From Variovorax guangxiensis (GTDB taxonomy: Bacteria; Pseudomonadota; Gammaproteobacteria; Burkholderiales; Burkholderiaceae_C): a stretch of 64,000 nucleotides of DNA. The stretch lies in the NCBI RefSeq assembly GCF_003952165.1, contig NZ_RXFT01000021.1, positions 46,432 to 110,431 of the forward strand, written 5' to 3'. The translations under genes and the position numbers were made by a program. A model generated the notes under the pieces. The model ran no database searches and had not been told where the DNA came from. It saw only the letters and a program-made list of their open reading frames with translations. Within the stretch, counting starts at the first letter, position 1, and each line of letters opens with the position of its first letter. Shown one piece after another: positions 10,558 to 20,807 of this stretch.

Positions 10558-12303
10558 ATGAAGAAGCCACAGCGCCGCTTCCACCCAGCCTTGTGCGCGA
10601 CCACGCTCGCCGCCGCCGCGCTGCTCGCGGCCTGCGCGAGCCGGTCCACCGCGCCGCCGGCGCCGCATGCGCCGCTGCCCGCCGCGCGCTCCGGCACGCT
10701 GCAGGCCTGCTCCGACCTCGCCGCCCGCGCGGTGCTGCCGGGCACGGTCTACACATCGGCCACCGAGGTGCCGGCCGGCACCGTCACGGTCGGCGGCGTC
10801 GCGATGGCGGCGCCCGCGCACTGCCTGGTGCAGGGCCGCATGAACGAGCGCACCAGCCCCGTCGATGGCCAGCGCTATGCCATCGGCTTCGAGATGCGGC
10901 TGCCGGTCGCCTGGAACGGGCGCTTCTTCTACCAGGCCAACGGCGGGCTCGACGGCGTGGTGGTGCCCGCGCTGGGCGGCATCGGCGGCGGCGGACCGCG
11001 CAGCAGCGCGTTGCAGATGGGCTTCGCGGTCATCAGCACAGACGCCGGCCATGCGGGCTCGATGGGCCCGCGCTTCGGGCTCGACCCGCAGGCGCGGCTC
11101 GACTACGGCTACAACGCCGTCGCGCAGCTCACGCCGATGGCCAAGAACCTGATCGCCAAGGCCTACGGACGCGGGCCCGACCGCTCGTACATAGGCGGCT
11201 GCTCCAACGGCGGCCGGCATGCGATGGTGGCCGCCGTGCGCTCGGCCGGCCAGTATGACGGCGTGCTCGCGGGCGACCCCGGCTTCAACCTGCCGAAGGC
11301 GGCGGTGGCGCAGCTCTACGGCGCGCAGCAGTACGCGGCGGTGGCCAGCGCGAAAACGCCCGCCGGCCAGCCCGACCTGCAGAGCGCCTTCACGCCTGCC
11401 GAGCTGAAGCTGGTGGCCGACAAGGTGCTGCAGCGCTGCGATGCACTCGACGGCATTGCCGACGGCATCGTGTCGGACGTCAACGCCTGCCGCCCGCGCT
11501 TCGACATCCAGCGCGACGTGCCGACCTGCGCCGCCGGCACGCGCGACGCCATGTGCCTGAGCGCGCCGCAGAAGAACGCGCTCGCCAACGTGTTCAAGGG
11601 CGCGCGCAACAGCGCGGGCCAGCCGATCTACAGCGGCTTTCCGTTCGACGCGGGCGTGAGCGGCGCCAACTGGCGCGAATGGAAGTTCGCGAGCCCGCCG
11701 ACGCGCGACGCAGGCGCGGTCGGCTTCATCTTCAGCACGCCGCCGCTGGCCGACCGGCCGCAGGGCCTGCCCTTCGCGCTGGGCTTCGACATGGACCGCG
11801 ACGCGCCGCGCATCGCAGCCACCGACGGGGTGTTCCGCGAGTCGGCGCTGTCGTTCATGACGCCGCCCGACGCGGCCAACCTGAGCGCGCTGCGCGAGCG
11901 CGGCGGCCGCATGATCGTCTACCACGGCACCAGTGACCCGGTGTTCTCCTCCGACGACACGCAAGCCTGGTACGAGCGCGTGCGCGCCGCGAACGGCGGC
12001 GATGCCTCATCGTTCGCGCGCTACTTCCCGGTGCCTGGCATGAACCACTGCGCGGGCGGTCCGGCCACCGACCAGTTCGACATGCTCAGCGCGCTGGTCG
12101 ACTGGGTCGAGCAGGGCAAGGCGCCCGCATCCGTTACCGCCTCGGCACGCGGCGCGGGCACGCCGGTGCCGAATGCCGAAGTGCCTGCCGGCTGGGCCGC
12201 GCAACGCACGCGGCCGCTGTGCCCCTATCCGCAGGTCGCCACCTACACCGGCGGTGACGCCGAGCGCGCAGGCAGCTTCGCTTGCAAGCTGCCCACGCCC
12301 TGA
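10558..12303 (+). CDS. Tannase/feruloyl esterase-family lipoprotein
   Basis: 581-residue alpha/beta hydrolase of the tannase family. The signal peptide ends in a lipobox (LLAAC at residues 22-26), so the enzyme should be anchored in the envelope. The tannase catalytic layout is visible: Ser216 in GCSNGG preceded by Cys215, Asp460 in HGTSDP, and His497 in MNHCAGG followed by Cys498. This CS-D-HC pattern is typical of tannases and feruloyl esterases, where the two cysteines pair. It probably releases ferulate, coumarate or gallate-like acids from plant esters for the adjacent importer and CoA ligase. Confidence 0.85.
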   Translation: MKKPQRRFHPALCATTLAAAALLAACASRSTAPPAPHAPLPAARSGTLQACSDLAARAVLPGTVYTSATEVPAGTVTVGGVAMAAPAHCLVQGRMNERTSPVDGQRYAIGFEMRLPVAWNGRFFYQANGGLDGVVVPALGGIGGGGPRSSALQMGFAVISTDAGHAGSMGPRFGLDPQARLDYGYNAVAQLTPMAKNLIAKAYGRGPDRSYIGGCSNGGRHAMVAAVRSAGQYDGVLAGDPGFNLPKAAVAQLYGAQQYAAVASAKTPAGQPDLQSAFTPAELKLVADKVLQRCDALDGIADGIVSDVNACRPRFDIQRDVPTCAAGTRDAMCLSAPQKNALANVFKGARNSAGQPIYSGFPFDAGVSGANWREWKFASPPTRDAGAVGFIFSTPPLADRPQGLPFALGFDMDRDAPRIAATDGVFRESALSFMTPPDAANLSALRERGGRMIVYHGTSDPVFSSDDTQAWYERVRAANGGDASSFARYFPVPGMNHCAGGPATDQFDMLSALVDWVEQGKAPASVTASARGAGTPVPNAEVPAGWAAQRTRPLCPYPQVATYTGGDAERAGSFACKLPTP

Positions 12304-12328
12304 TACCTAGCCAGTTACCGAGCCTCCG

Positions 12329-14077
<1,749 letters not shown>

Positions 14078-14123
14078 CCACTCCGGGCGTTCGCGGGCGT
14101 CCGGGCGGGGTTACGCTCGGGCC

Positions 14124-14615
14124 ATGGCCTCCACCCCGAAATCCGTTCCCGCCAAAGGCGAGCAGACCGCGGCGCCGCAAGGCAAGCCGGACCGGCTCGA
14201 TGCGCGCATGCTCGAAACCCTGGTCGGCTACAACGCCCGCCGGGCCTGGCTGATCGTCAGCGCCTTCTTCGCGGAGCGCATGGCGCCCTACGGGCTCAAG
14301 CAGATCGATTTCTCGGTACTGTCGCTGCTGGCGCACAACCCCGGCGCCACTTCGCGGCAGCTGTGCAACGCGCTGGACATCCTGCCGCCGAACCTCGTGA
14401 GCCTGGTGGCGACGCTCGATAGCCGGGGATTGATAGAACGCCGGCCTCATCCGCATGATGGCCGCGCGGTCGGGCTGCATCTCACGGCGGCCGGAGAGGC
14501 GCTGATCCGCGAGGCGGAGCAGACCGTGATCCAGCTGGAAGCCGATGCCAGCGCCAAGCTCACGGCGCGGGAGCGCGAGACGCTGATACGGCTGCTGCAG
14601 AAGATCTATCTGTAG
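14124..14615 (+). CDS. MarR-family regulator of the hydroxycinnamate cluster
   Basis: 163-residue winged-helix protein with a basic, low-complexity N-terminal tail of about 25 residues. The HTH region (ATSRQLCNALDILPPNLVSL) and wing (RRPHPHDGRAVGLHLT) are clear. The ATG at 14124 was chosen because the MarR domain starts shortly after it. CouR/FerR-type MarR repressors that respond to hydroxycinnamoyl-CoA control such clusters in other proteobacteria. It sits last in the cluster and converges on the TetR gene. Confidence 0.82.
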   Translation: MASTPKSVPAKGEQTAAPQGKPDRLDARMLETLVGYNARRAWLIVSAFFAERMAPYGLKQIDFSVLSLLAHNPGATSRQLCNALDILPPNLVSLVATLDSRGLIERRPHPHDGRAVGLHLTAAGEALIREAEQTVIQLEADASAKLTARERETLIRLLQKIYL

Positions 14616-14630
14616 CAGCGGTCGCGGGCT

Positions 14631-15284
14631 TCACAGGCCCCGCTCGACCATGTCGATCAGCTGCTGGCCCAGCTTGTAGGCCGCTTCGGGCGGGATCTCG
14701 CGCAGCGGCCCGTCGATGATGAGCAGCGCCAGCCCGTGCACCGCGCTCCACGCGCAGTACTCGGCGTTCGGGCGCCGCGCCGCATCGAGCACGCCGGCAT
14801 CCACCAGCCGGTCGATGGCCTTGCCCAGCAGCTGGAACGGATCGAGCCCGCTCTCGCCGGCCTTGCCTGGGCCGAGTTCGCCGCGGCCCTCGTCGGAGAT
14901 CACGAAGGCCGTGCGGAACAGGCCCGGCTCGGCCTGGGCGAAGCGCAGGTAGGCGGTGCCGATGGCGCGCACCTGCCCGCGCGCGAAGTCGGCGGGGGGC
15001 TGGTCGCAGGGCTGGGCCGCCAGTTCTTTTTCCATGGCCTGCGCCGCCGCGGCCAGCGCCGCCTCGCGCACCGCGAGCAGCAACTCCTGCCGGCTTTCGA
15101 AGTGCCGGTAGGCCGCGTTGGGCACCACGCCGACGCGCCGCGTGGCCTCGCGCAACACGACCGCGTCGGGACCGCCGTCGCGGGCCAGTTCGATGCCTGC
15201 TTCCAGCAGCGCCCGGCGCAGATCGCCGTGGCGATACGTGCTGCGGGCGGGCGGCAGGCTCTCGGGGACGTTGTTGAGCTTCAT
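14631..15284 (-). CDS. TetR/AcrR-family regulator
   Basis: 217-residue regulator. The N-terminal HTH spans roughly residues 20-65 (REATRRVGVVPNAAYRHFESR), followed by a WHG-type C-terminal ligand domain. GGAGAAGCG directly before the ATG at 15284 supports this start over an upstream in-frame one. It is divergent from the VOC/SRPBCC/efflux operon, and two operator-like palindromes lie between them, so it probably represses both directions. Confidence 0.85.
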   Translation of the reverse strand: MKLNNVPESLPPARSTYRHGDLRRALLEAGIELARDGGPDAVVLREATRRVGVVPNAAYRHFESRQELLLAVREAALAAAAQAMEKELAAQPCDQPPADFARGQVRAIGTAYLRFAQAEPGLFRTAFVISDEGRGELGPGKAGESGLDPFQLLGKAIDRLVDAGVLDAARRPNAEYCAWSAVHGLALLIIDGPLREIPPEAAYKLGQQLIDMVERGL

Positions 15285-15296
15285 CGCTTCTCCATG

Positions 15297-15343
15297 TGGA
15301 CACTGTCCATTATCTCTGCTATTCTTTGTGGACGGTGTACACA
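15297..15343. promoter_or_regulatory. Paired TetR operator-like palindromes
   Basis: TGGACACTGTCCA at 15297-15309 is a perfect palindrome around its central base. TGTGGACGGTGTACACA at 15327-15343 is a near-palindrome with one mismatched pair. Both contain GTGGAC-N2-TGT-N-CA, and their centres are 32 bases apart, about three helical turns. They sit in the 131-bp gap between tetR and the divergent operon. Confidence 0.55.
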
Positions 15344-15415
15344 AAGTAATCCGATTGTTTGCGGCCCGAGACACCGGGGGCCTCCGAGTCACCTCTTCAG
15401 TCCAAAGGAATCGTC

Positions 15416-15853
15416 ATGAAAGTCCAGTCGTATCTCTCATTCGAAGGCCGCTGCGACGAAGCGCTCGGCTTCTACAGGAAGGCGCTCGGCGCTGAAGTCA
15501 CCCAGCTCATGCGCTACAAGGAAGCCCCCGCGGGCGCCCCTTCGGAGAACGCCGAAGCCGGCTGTGCCGGCGGCACGCCCGATGCCGAGAAAGTGATGCA
15601 CGCGGTGTTCCGCATCGGCGAGACCGAGCTGATGGCCTCCGACGGCCGCTGCTCGGGCCAGCCGAAGTTCGAGGGCGTGATGCTCGCCCTCACCGCCAGC
15701 ACCGACGCCGAAGCCGTCAAGTGGTTCGACGCGCTGGCCGAAGGCGGACAGGTCATGCAGCCGCTGATCCCGACCTTCTTCACCTCCAAGTTCGGCATGC
15801 TGACCGACCGCTTCGGCGTGGGCTGGCTGCTGGTCGTCGCACAGCCTGCCTGA
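15416..15853 (+). CDS. VOC-superfamily (PhnB-like) protein
   Basis: 145-residue glyoxalase/bleomycin-resistance fold protein of the PhnB group. It opens VQSYLSFEGRCDEALGFYRKALGAEV and ends near MLTDRFGVGWLLV, as in that family. Start ATG at 15416 has AAAGGA 7 bases upstream. Substrate unknown. It is the first gene of a five-gene operon with a second VOC protein, an SRPBCC protein and an exporter, a set that looks like detoxification. Confidence 0.85.
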   Translation: MKVQSYLSFEGRCDEALGFYRKALGAEVTQLMRYKEAPAGAPSENAEAGCAGGTPDAEKVMHAVFRIGETELMASDGRCSGQPKFEGVMLALTASTDAEAVKWFDALAEGGQVMQPLIPTFFTSKFGMLTDRFGVGWLLVVAQPA

Positions 15854-15893
15854 TCGCACCCGCCCGCGCCGCCAATCTCCCGGAAGCCCCGCC

Positions 15894-16421
15894 ATGCTCA
15901 AGAAAATCGCCCTCGTCATCGTGCTCGCGATCGCCGCGCTGCTGATCTTCGCGGCCACCCGGCCCGACACTTTCCGCGTCGAGCGCACCGCGCGCATCGA
16001 GGCGCCGGCCGAGAAGATCTTTCCGCTGATCGACGACTTCCACCGCTGGGGCGCCTGGTCGCCCTACGAGAAGCTCGACCCCGCCATGAAGCGCAGCTTC
16101 GGCGGCAGCGCGAGCGGCAAGGGCGCGACCTATGCCTGGGAAGGCAACGACAAGGCCGGCGCGGGCCGCATGGAGATCGTCGAGTCGGCGCCTTCGTCGA
16201 AGGTCGCGATCAAGCTCGACTTCATCAAGCCCTTCGAAGGCCACAACACGGCCGAATTCACGCTGCAGCCCCAGGGCAATGCGACGCAGGTCACCTGGGC
16301 CATGTACGGCCCGAGCCCCTACGTCGCCAAGCTCATGGGCATCTTCTTCAACATGGACCAGATGATCGGCAAGGACTTCGAGACGGGCCTTGCCAACCTG
16401 AAGGCCGCCACCGAAAAGTAA
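15894..16421 (+). CDS. SRPBCC-family (polyketide cyclase-like) protein
   Basis: 175 residues: an N-terminal hydrophobic helix (residues 5-20, possible membrane anchor or uncleaved signal), then a START/SRPBCC fold beginning FRVERTARIEAPAEKIFPLIDDFHRWGAWSPYEKLDP. Such domains bind hydrophobic small molecules. No catalytic function can be read from the sequence. It lies between two VOC genes in the TetR-controlled operon. Confidence 0.8.
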   Translation: MLKKIALVIVLAIAALLIFAATRPDTFRVERTARIEAPAEKIFPLIDDFHRWGAWSPYEKLDPAMKRSFGGSASGKGATYAWEGNDKAGAGRMEIVESAPSSKVAIKLDFIKPFEGHNTAEFTLQPQGNATQVTWAMYGPSPYVAKLMGIFFNMDQMIGKDFETGLANLKAATEK

Positions 16422-16439
16422 TTCCCGAAAGGAAAAATC

Positions 16440-16859
16440 ATGCCCCACATCCACGCCTACCTCACCTTCGACGGCAACGCAGCCGAGGCCATGCGCTTCT
16501 ACGAGAAGACGCTGGGCGGCACCATGCAGATGATGATGACCGTCGGCGAAGCGCCCGACACCGAGCAGTTCCCGCCCGAGGCGAAGAAGCGCATCATGCA
16601 TGCCTCGCTCGCCTACGGCCAGGGCGTCCTCATGGCCTCCGACTCCATGCCCGGCCAGCCGTACGAAGGCATGAAGGGCTTCGGCGTCGCGCTGACCATC
16701 GAGACCGTGGCCGAGGCCCGCCGCGTGTTCGACGCCTTCGCCGAGGGCGGCCATGTCGGCATGCCCTTCGAGAAGACCTTCTGGGTCGAAGGCTTCGGCA
16801 TGGTGACCGACCGCTTCGGCACTCCGTGGCTCATCAACGGCGGCAAGCCGCTGGTCTGA
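16440..16859 (+). CDS. VOC-superfamily (PhnB-like) protein
   Basis: 139-residue second PhnB/VOC protein of the operon. It starts PHIHAYLTFDGNAAEAMRFYEKTLGG and ends TDRFGTPWLINGG. GAAAGGAAAAATC before the ATG gives a good ribosome site. It is similar in layout to 15416-15853 but diverged, so an old duplication is plausible. Substrate unknown. Confidence 0.85.
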   Translation: MPHIHAYLTFDGNAAEAMRFYEKTLGGTMQMMMTVGEAPDTEQFPPEAKKRIMHASLAYGQGVLMASDSMPGQPYEGMKGFGVALTIETVAEARRVFDAFAEGGHVGMPFEKTFWVEGFGMVTDRFGTPWLINGGKPLV

Positions 16860-16894
16860 GCCGCTTTCTGTCCACTCCAAGAAACCCGCTTCCC

Positions 16895-18361
16895 ATGACC
16901 AACCAACTCGACAGCCGCAAGCGCTGGCTCGCATTGATGGTGCTGTGCCTCGGCGTCCTGATGATCGTGCTCGACACCACCATCGTGAACGTCGCGCTGC
17001 CCTCGATCCGCACCGACCTTGGCTTCACCGAGACCTCGCTGGTCTGGGTGGTGAACGCCTACATGCTGACCTTCGGCGGCTTCCTGCTGCTGGGCGGCCG
17101 GCTGGGCGATCTGTACGGCCACCGCCGCGTGTTCCTCGCGGGCCTGGTGCTCTTCACGCTGGCGTCGCTGGCCTGCGGGGTCTCGACCTCGCAGGGCCTG
17201 CTGGTGGCGGCGCGCGCGGTGCAGGGCCTGGGCGGCGCGGTGGTGTCGGCCGTGTCGCTCTCGCTCATCATGAATCTCTTCACCGAGCCGGCCGACCGCG
17301 CAAAGGCGATGGGCGTGTACGGCTTCGTGTGCGCCGGCGGCGGCAGCATCGGCGTGCTGCTCGGCGGCCTGCTCACCAGCACGCTGAGCTGGCACTGGAT
17401 CTTCCTGGTCAACCTGCCCATCGGCATCGCGGTGTATGCGCTGTGCGTGGCGCTGCTACCCAGCGCGCGCGGCCATGCGCACGGCGAGAAGCTCGACGTG
17501 GCCGGCGCCATCACCGTCACGCTGTCGCTGATGCTCGCGGTGTACGGCGTGGTCAACGGCAACGAGGCCGGCTGGGGCTCCACGCAGACGCTCGGCCTGC
17601 TGGGCGCGGCCGTGGTGCTGCTGGCGATCTTCATCGCCATCGAATCGCGCGTGCAGCATCCGCTGATGCCGCTGGGCCTGTTCAAGCTGCGCAGCGTGTC
17701 GGTGGCCAACGTGGTCGGCGTGCTGTGGGCCGCGGCCATGTTCGCGTGGTTCTTCATCTCGGCGCTCTACATGCAGCTGGTGCTGAACTACACGCCAATG
17801 CAGATCGGCCTGGCCTTCCTGCCGGCCAACATCATCATGGCGGTGTTCTCGCTGGGCCTGTCCGCGAAGATCGTGATGCGCTTCGGCATCCGCAAGCCGC
17901 TGGCCGCCGGGTTGTGGCTCGCGGCCATCGGGCTGGCGCTGTTCGCGCGCGCGCCGGTCAACGGCAGCTTCGTGCTCGACGTGCTGCCCGGCATGATGCT
18001 GCTGGGCCTGGGCGCGGGCATGGCCTTCAACCCGGTGCTGCTGGCCGCGATGAGCGAGGTGAGCCCTGCCGACTCGGGCCTGGCCTCGGGCGTGGTCAAC
18101 ACCTCCTTCATGATGGGCGGCGCGCTGGGCCTGGCCGTGCTGGCGAGCGCCGCAGCGGCGCGCACCGCGTCGATGGAAGCCGCCGGCGCGCAGATGCCGC
18201 TGGCGCTCACCGGCGGCTACAACCTCGCGTTCCTCGTCGGCGCCGTGTTCGCGGCGGTGGCGGGTCTGCTCGGTGCCTTGCTGCTTCGCTCCGCCATGCC
18301 GGGGCAGATGCAGAACAACGAAGAAACAGCGGCACCCCAGGGAACGGCGGCATCGCAATGA
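16895..18361 (+). CDS. DHA2-family MFS drug exporter (EmrB/QacA type)
   Basis: 488-residue inner-membrane antiporter with about 14 predicted helices. Family motifs include DTTIVNVALPSIRTDLG in helix 1 and GGRLGDLYGHRRVF in the first cytoplasmic loop. It probably expels a lipophilic toxic compound by proton exchange. Its position in the TetR-governed VOC/SRPBCC operon fits an inducible resistance module. Confidence 0.88.
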   Translation: MTNQLDSRKRWLALMVLCLGVLMIVLDTTIVNVALPSIRTDLGFTETSLVWVVNAYMLTFGGFLLLGGRLGDLYGHRRVFLAGLVLFTLASLACGVSTSQGLLVAARAVQGLGGAVVSAVSLSLIMNLFTEPADRAKAMGVYGFVCAGGGSIGVLLGGLLTSTLSWHWIFLVNLPIGIAVYALCVALLPSARGHAHGEKLDVAGAITVTLSLMLAVYGVVNGNEAGWGSTQTLGLLGAAVVLLAIFIAIESRVQHPLMPLGLFKLRSVSVANVVGVLWAAAMFAWFFISALYMQLVLNYTPMQIGLAFLPANIIMAVFSLGLSAKIVMRFGIRKPLAAGLWLAAIGLALFARAPVNGSFVLDVLPGMMLLGLGAGMAFNPVLLAAMSEVSPADSGLASGVVNTSFMMGGALGLAVLASAAAARTASMEAAGAQMPLALTGGYNLAFLVGAVFAAVAGLLGALLLRSAMPGQMQNNEETAAPQGTAASQ

Positions 18362-18431
18362 GCGGCAACGTGCCATGCAGCCGCCGGTCTTCTTTCTTCA
18401 ACGGTTCCACAGACTCTTCAGGAGAACAAAC

Positions 18432-18791
18432 ATGGCTCGCTATGTAGACGGCTTCATCATCGCCATCCCCACGGCCAACGTCGAGGCCTACCGCAAGCTG
18501 GCGCGCAAGGCCGGCAAGGTGTGGATGGAGTACGGCGCGCTCGAATACGTGGAGTGCATCGCCGACGACGTGAAGCCGGGCAAGCTCACTTCATTTCCGC
18601 AGAGCGTGAAGCAGAAGCCCGACGAGACCGTCGCTTTCTCGTGGATCGTCTACAAGTCGCGCAAGCACCGCGACACGGTCAACGCGAAGGTGATGGCAGA
18701 CCCGCGCATCGCCGGTATGGACCCCAAGTCCATGCCCTTCGACGGCAAGCGCATGATCTTCGGCGGGTTCAAATCCATCGTCGAGTTCTAG
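18432..18791 (+). CDS. DUF1428 (YbaA-like) protein
   Basis: 119-residue cytosolic protein of unknown function; the family has a dimeric ferredoxin-like alpha/beta-barrel fold. The opening YVDGFIIAIPTANVEAYRKLA and the ending KRMIFGGFKSIVEF match the family, and length is normal. An AGGAGA site precedes the ATG. Last gene of the TetR-controlled operon. Confidence 0.82.
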   Translation: MARYVDGFIIAIPTANVEAYRKLARKAGKVWMEYGALEYVECIADDVKPGKLTSFPQSVKQKPDETVAFSWIVYKSRKHRDTVNAKVMADPRIAGMDPKSMPFDGKRMIFGGFKSIVEF

Positions 18792-18831
18792 GCTCGCCCC
18801 CAGGCTTCGCGCACTTCGTGTCGCTACGCCA

Positions 18832-18883
18832 CCCCCTACCGGGGGCAACACCTGCGGCCCGGCAAAGCCGGTTCCGCGGTGTT
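18832..18883. repeat. Intergenic hairpin element, probable dispersed repeat
   Basis: The gap between convergent genes holds CCCCC-TACC-GGGGG at 18832-18845 and a longer hairpin at 18847-18883 with outer arms AACACC/GGTGTT and inner CCGGC-AAA-GCCGG. The composition resembles short intergenic repeats common in Comamonadaceae genomes (recalled, not searched). It may act as a transcription barrier, but it lacks a clear U-tract. Confidence 0.4.
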
Positions 18884-18909
18884 CGCAAAAAGGCCTCGCT
18901 TCGCCGGCC

Positions 18910-19668
18910 TCAGGCCAGGAAGCCGTCATAGACGAGCTTGAGGCCGGTCAGAAACATCCCGAGATAGACGAAGCGATAGAACCACGTCGCATCGATGCGC
19001 CGCGCGATGCGGATGCCGACCCACACGCCGAAGGGCGCGATCGGCATCAGCACCAGCGAGGTGGCCAGCGTGCGGAAGTCGAGCAGGCCGAGCCACGCGT
19101 AGGGAATCCACTTGCTGAGATTCACCACGAAGAAGAAGTAGGCCATGGTGGCCGTGAAGATCACCGGCGAGAGCCGCAGCGGAATCACGTAGGCGTTGAT
19201 CGGCGGCCCGCCCGCGTGGGCGATGAAGCTGGTGAAGCCCGACACCGTGGTCAGCACCGCGCCGACGCCGCGCGAGGGCAGCGGATCGTCGGGCTTCGGC
19301 GGAAACAGCAGGCGCTGCGCCAGAAAGAGCAGCGTGAACACGCCGACGATGCCCGCCACAGTGTGTGCCGAGAGCATGCGAAACAGCAGCGTGCCGATCA
19401 CCGTGCCCAGCAGCCCGAACGGAATCAGGAACTTCAGCAGCGAGCGGTCGAAGTCGCGCCGGAACGCGGCAAGGCCCAGCACGTCCATCAGCAGCAACAG
19501 CGGCATCAGGATCGCCGCCGCCTGCGGCACGGTGACGGCCAGCGCCATCATCGGCACCGCCAGCGAGCCGAAGCCCGCGCCGAAGCCGCTCTTGCTGATG
19601 CCGAGCAGGAGCACGGCGGGAATGGCGACCGCATAGAAGTACGGGTCGGTGATCAGGGGAAAAGCCAT
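18910..19668 (-). CDS. TauE/SafE-family sulfite exporter-like permease
   Basis: 252-residue membrane protein with about eight helices, opening PYFYAVAIPAVLLLGISKSGFGAGFGSLAVPMMAL, the signature region of the TauE/SafE family. These permeases export sulfite, sulfoacetate or other small anions. The start is uncertain: ATG 19668 sits just before the first helix but lacks a Shine-Dalgarno sequence; ATG 19701 would add 11 residues. Substrate cannot be inferred from neighbours. Confidence 0.8.
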   Translation of the reverse strand: MAFPLITDPYFYAVAIPAVLLLGISKSGFGAGFGSLAVPMMALAVTVPQAAAILMPLLLLMDVLGLAAFRRDFDRSLLKFLIPFGLLGTVIGTLLFRMLSAHTVAGIVGVFTLLFLAQRLLFPPKPDDPLPSRGVGAVLTTVSGFTSFIAHAGGPPINAYVIPLRLSPVIFTATMAYFFFVVNLSKWIPYAWLGLLDFRTLATSLVLMPIAPFGVWVGIRIARRIDATWFYRFVYLGMFLTGLKLVYDGFLA

Positions 19669-19781
19669 GGAGGGAGGAAGCAGCCGCACAAGCCCCGCCA
19701 TCGCGGCGGGCCTGCCGAGCGTAGCAGGACGGTGCCGGCCGCGCCCGCCAGGGGACTACTCCGTCCGCTGCAGAACAGCCG

Positions 19782-20618
19782 CTATCCCTGCTTCAGCGGA
19801 TTGAGCACGAAGTCGAAGTCGAGCCGCCAGCGGCCGTTGTCCTGCTTCGTCCAAGGCGCGACCAGCGACTGGCGCACCGCGAACACGGCGTCCGAGTCGA
19901 GGTACTCGTCGCCCTCGCGGAACACGTGCGTGATGAGCCGCTCGTAGCCCGGCGCCTCGATCTTGAAATGCAGGTGCGCGGGCCGCCACGGATGGCGCTT
20001 CGTCGCGCGCAGCAGGTCGCCCACCGGCCCGTCGACCGGGATCGGGTACGCCACCGCCACCACGCTGCGGAAGTGCAGCGAGCCGTCGGGCCCCGTGCGC
20101 AGCGTGCCCCGGTTCTCCGCGTGGTCGAGCCCCGCGTGCTGCACGTCGTAGTGCCCGCCCGCATCGGCCTGCCAAACATCGACGACCGCATTCGCCACTG
20201 GCTCGCCGTCGAGACCGCGCACCGTGGCGAACACGTCGCAGGGCTCGCCCTCGGCGCCGTTGGCCACGTCGTCGCCATGCTCGTACTCGGGCGCGCCATC
20301 GAAATAGAAGGGGCCGAACACGGTGGCCTCCGTGCAGCCGGCCGGCTTGTCGTTGTTCATCGCGATGGTGAGCATCGAGAGCCCCAGCACGTCCGACAGC
20401 AGGATGAATTCCTGCCGCTTGTCGTCGCACTTCCGGCCGGTGGCCGTAAGGTACTGGATGCCCTGGAACCACTCGTCCTCGGTGAGCTTCACCTCGCGCG
20501 CGAAGGCGTGCAGGTGCTGCACCAGGCTGGTCAGGATCTCGCGCAGGCGCGGGTCGGGCGTGTCGGCGAAGCGCGCGAGCACGGCCTGCGTGATGTTGTC
20601 CTGGTTGAGGTTGCGCAT
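19782..20618 (-). CDS. Intradiol dioxygenase, probable hydroxyquinol 1,2-dioxygenase
   Basis: 278-residue non-heme Fe(III) intradiol dioxygenase. The four iron ligands are readable: Tyr157 (GGHYDVQ), Tyr191 (AYPIPVDGPVG), His215 and His217 (HPWRPAHLHF). The HPWRPAHLHF and YPIPVDGPVG segments resemble hydroxyquinol/chlorocatechol dioxygenases more than ordinary catechol 1,2-dioxygenases. It would cleave hydroxyquinol to maleylacetate, the substrate of the reductase at 30986-32050. GGAGA 9 bases before ATG 20618 fixes the start. It stands alone, about 10 kb from the rest of the pathway. Confidence 0.82.
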   Translation of the reverse strand: MRNLNQDNITQAVLARFADTPDPRLREILTSLVQHLHAFAREVKLTEDEWFQGIQYLTATGRKCDDKRQEFILLSDVLGLSMLTIAMNNDKPAGCTEATVFGPFYFDGAPEYEHGDDVANGAEGEPCDVFATVRGLDGEPVANAVVDVWQADAGGHYDVQHAGLDHAENRGTLRTGPDGSLHFRSVVAVAYPIPVDGPVGDLLRATKRHPWRPAHLHFKIEAPGYERLITHVFREGDEYLDSDAVFAVRQSLVAPWTKQDNGRWRLDFDFVLNPLKQG

Positions 20619-20807
20619 CGTGGCTGTCTCCAAGTTGTCCGGTCGAACTTCGACTTCGCCAGACTGTAGGCCGCTCTCCGCGCCGGTTGAAGCACCCCGG
20701 GCGCAAATGATTTTTCCGTGCAGCGGAAAGGTCGCTCGCCCTGTGGCAGCGTTCCGTCTGCGGCTGGCTGGCTATCGGGGAGACGCGCTCACCGCTTCCG
20801 GCCGCTG

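Noticed and set aside
9979..11964. Large minus-strand frame opposite the LivF and tannase genes
   Set aside because: Both plus-strand genes have complete motifs and proper starts; the minus frame has no recognisable domain.
18847..18890. A classical rho-independent terminator for the DUF1428 operon
   Set aside because: The hairpin is followed by CGCAAAAA, not a T-run, on the plus strand, and on the minus strand the T-run comes before the stem.
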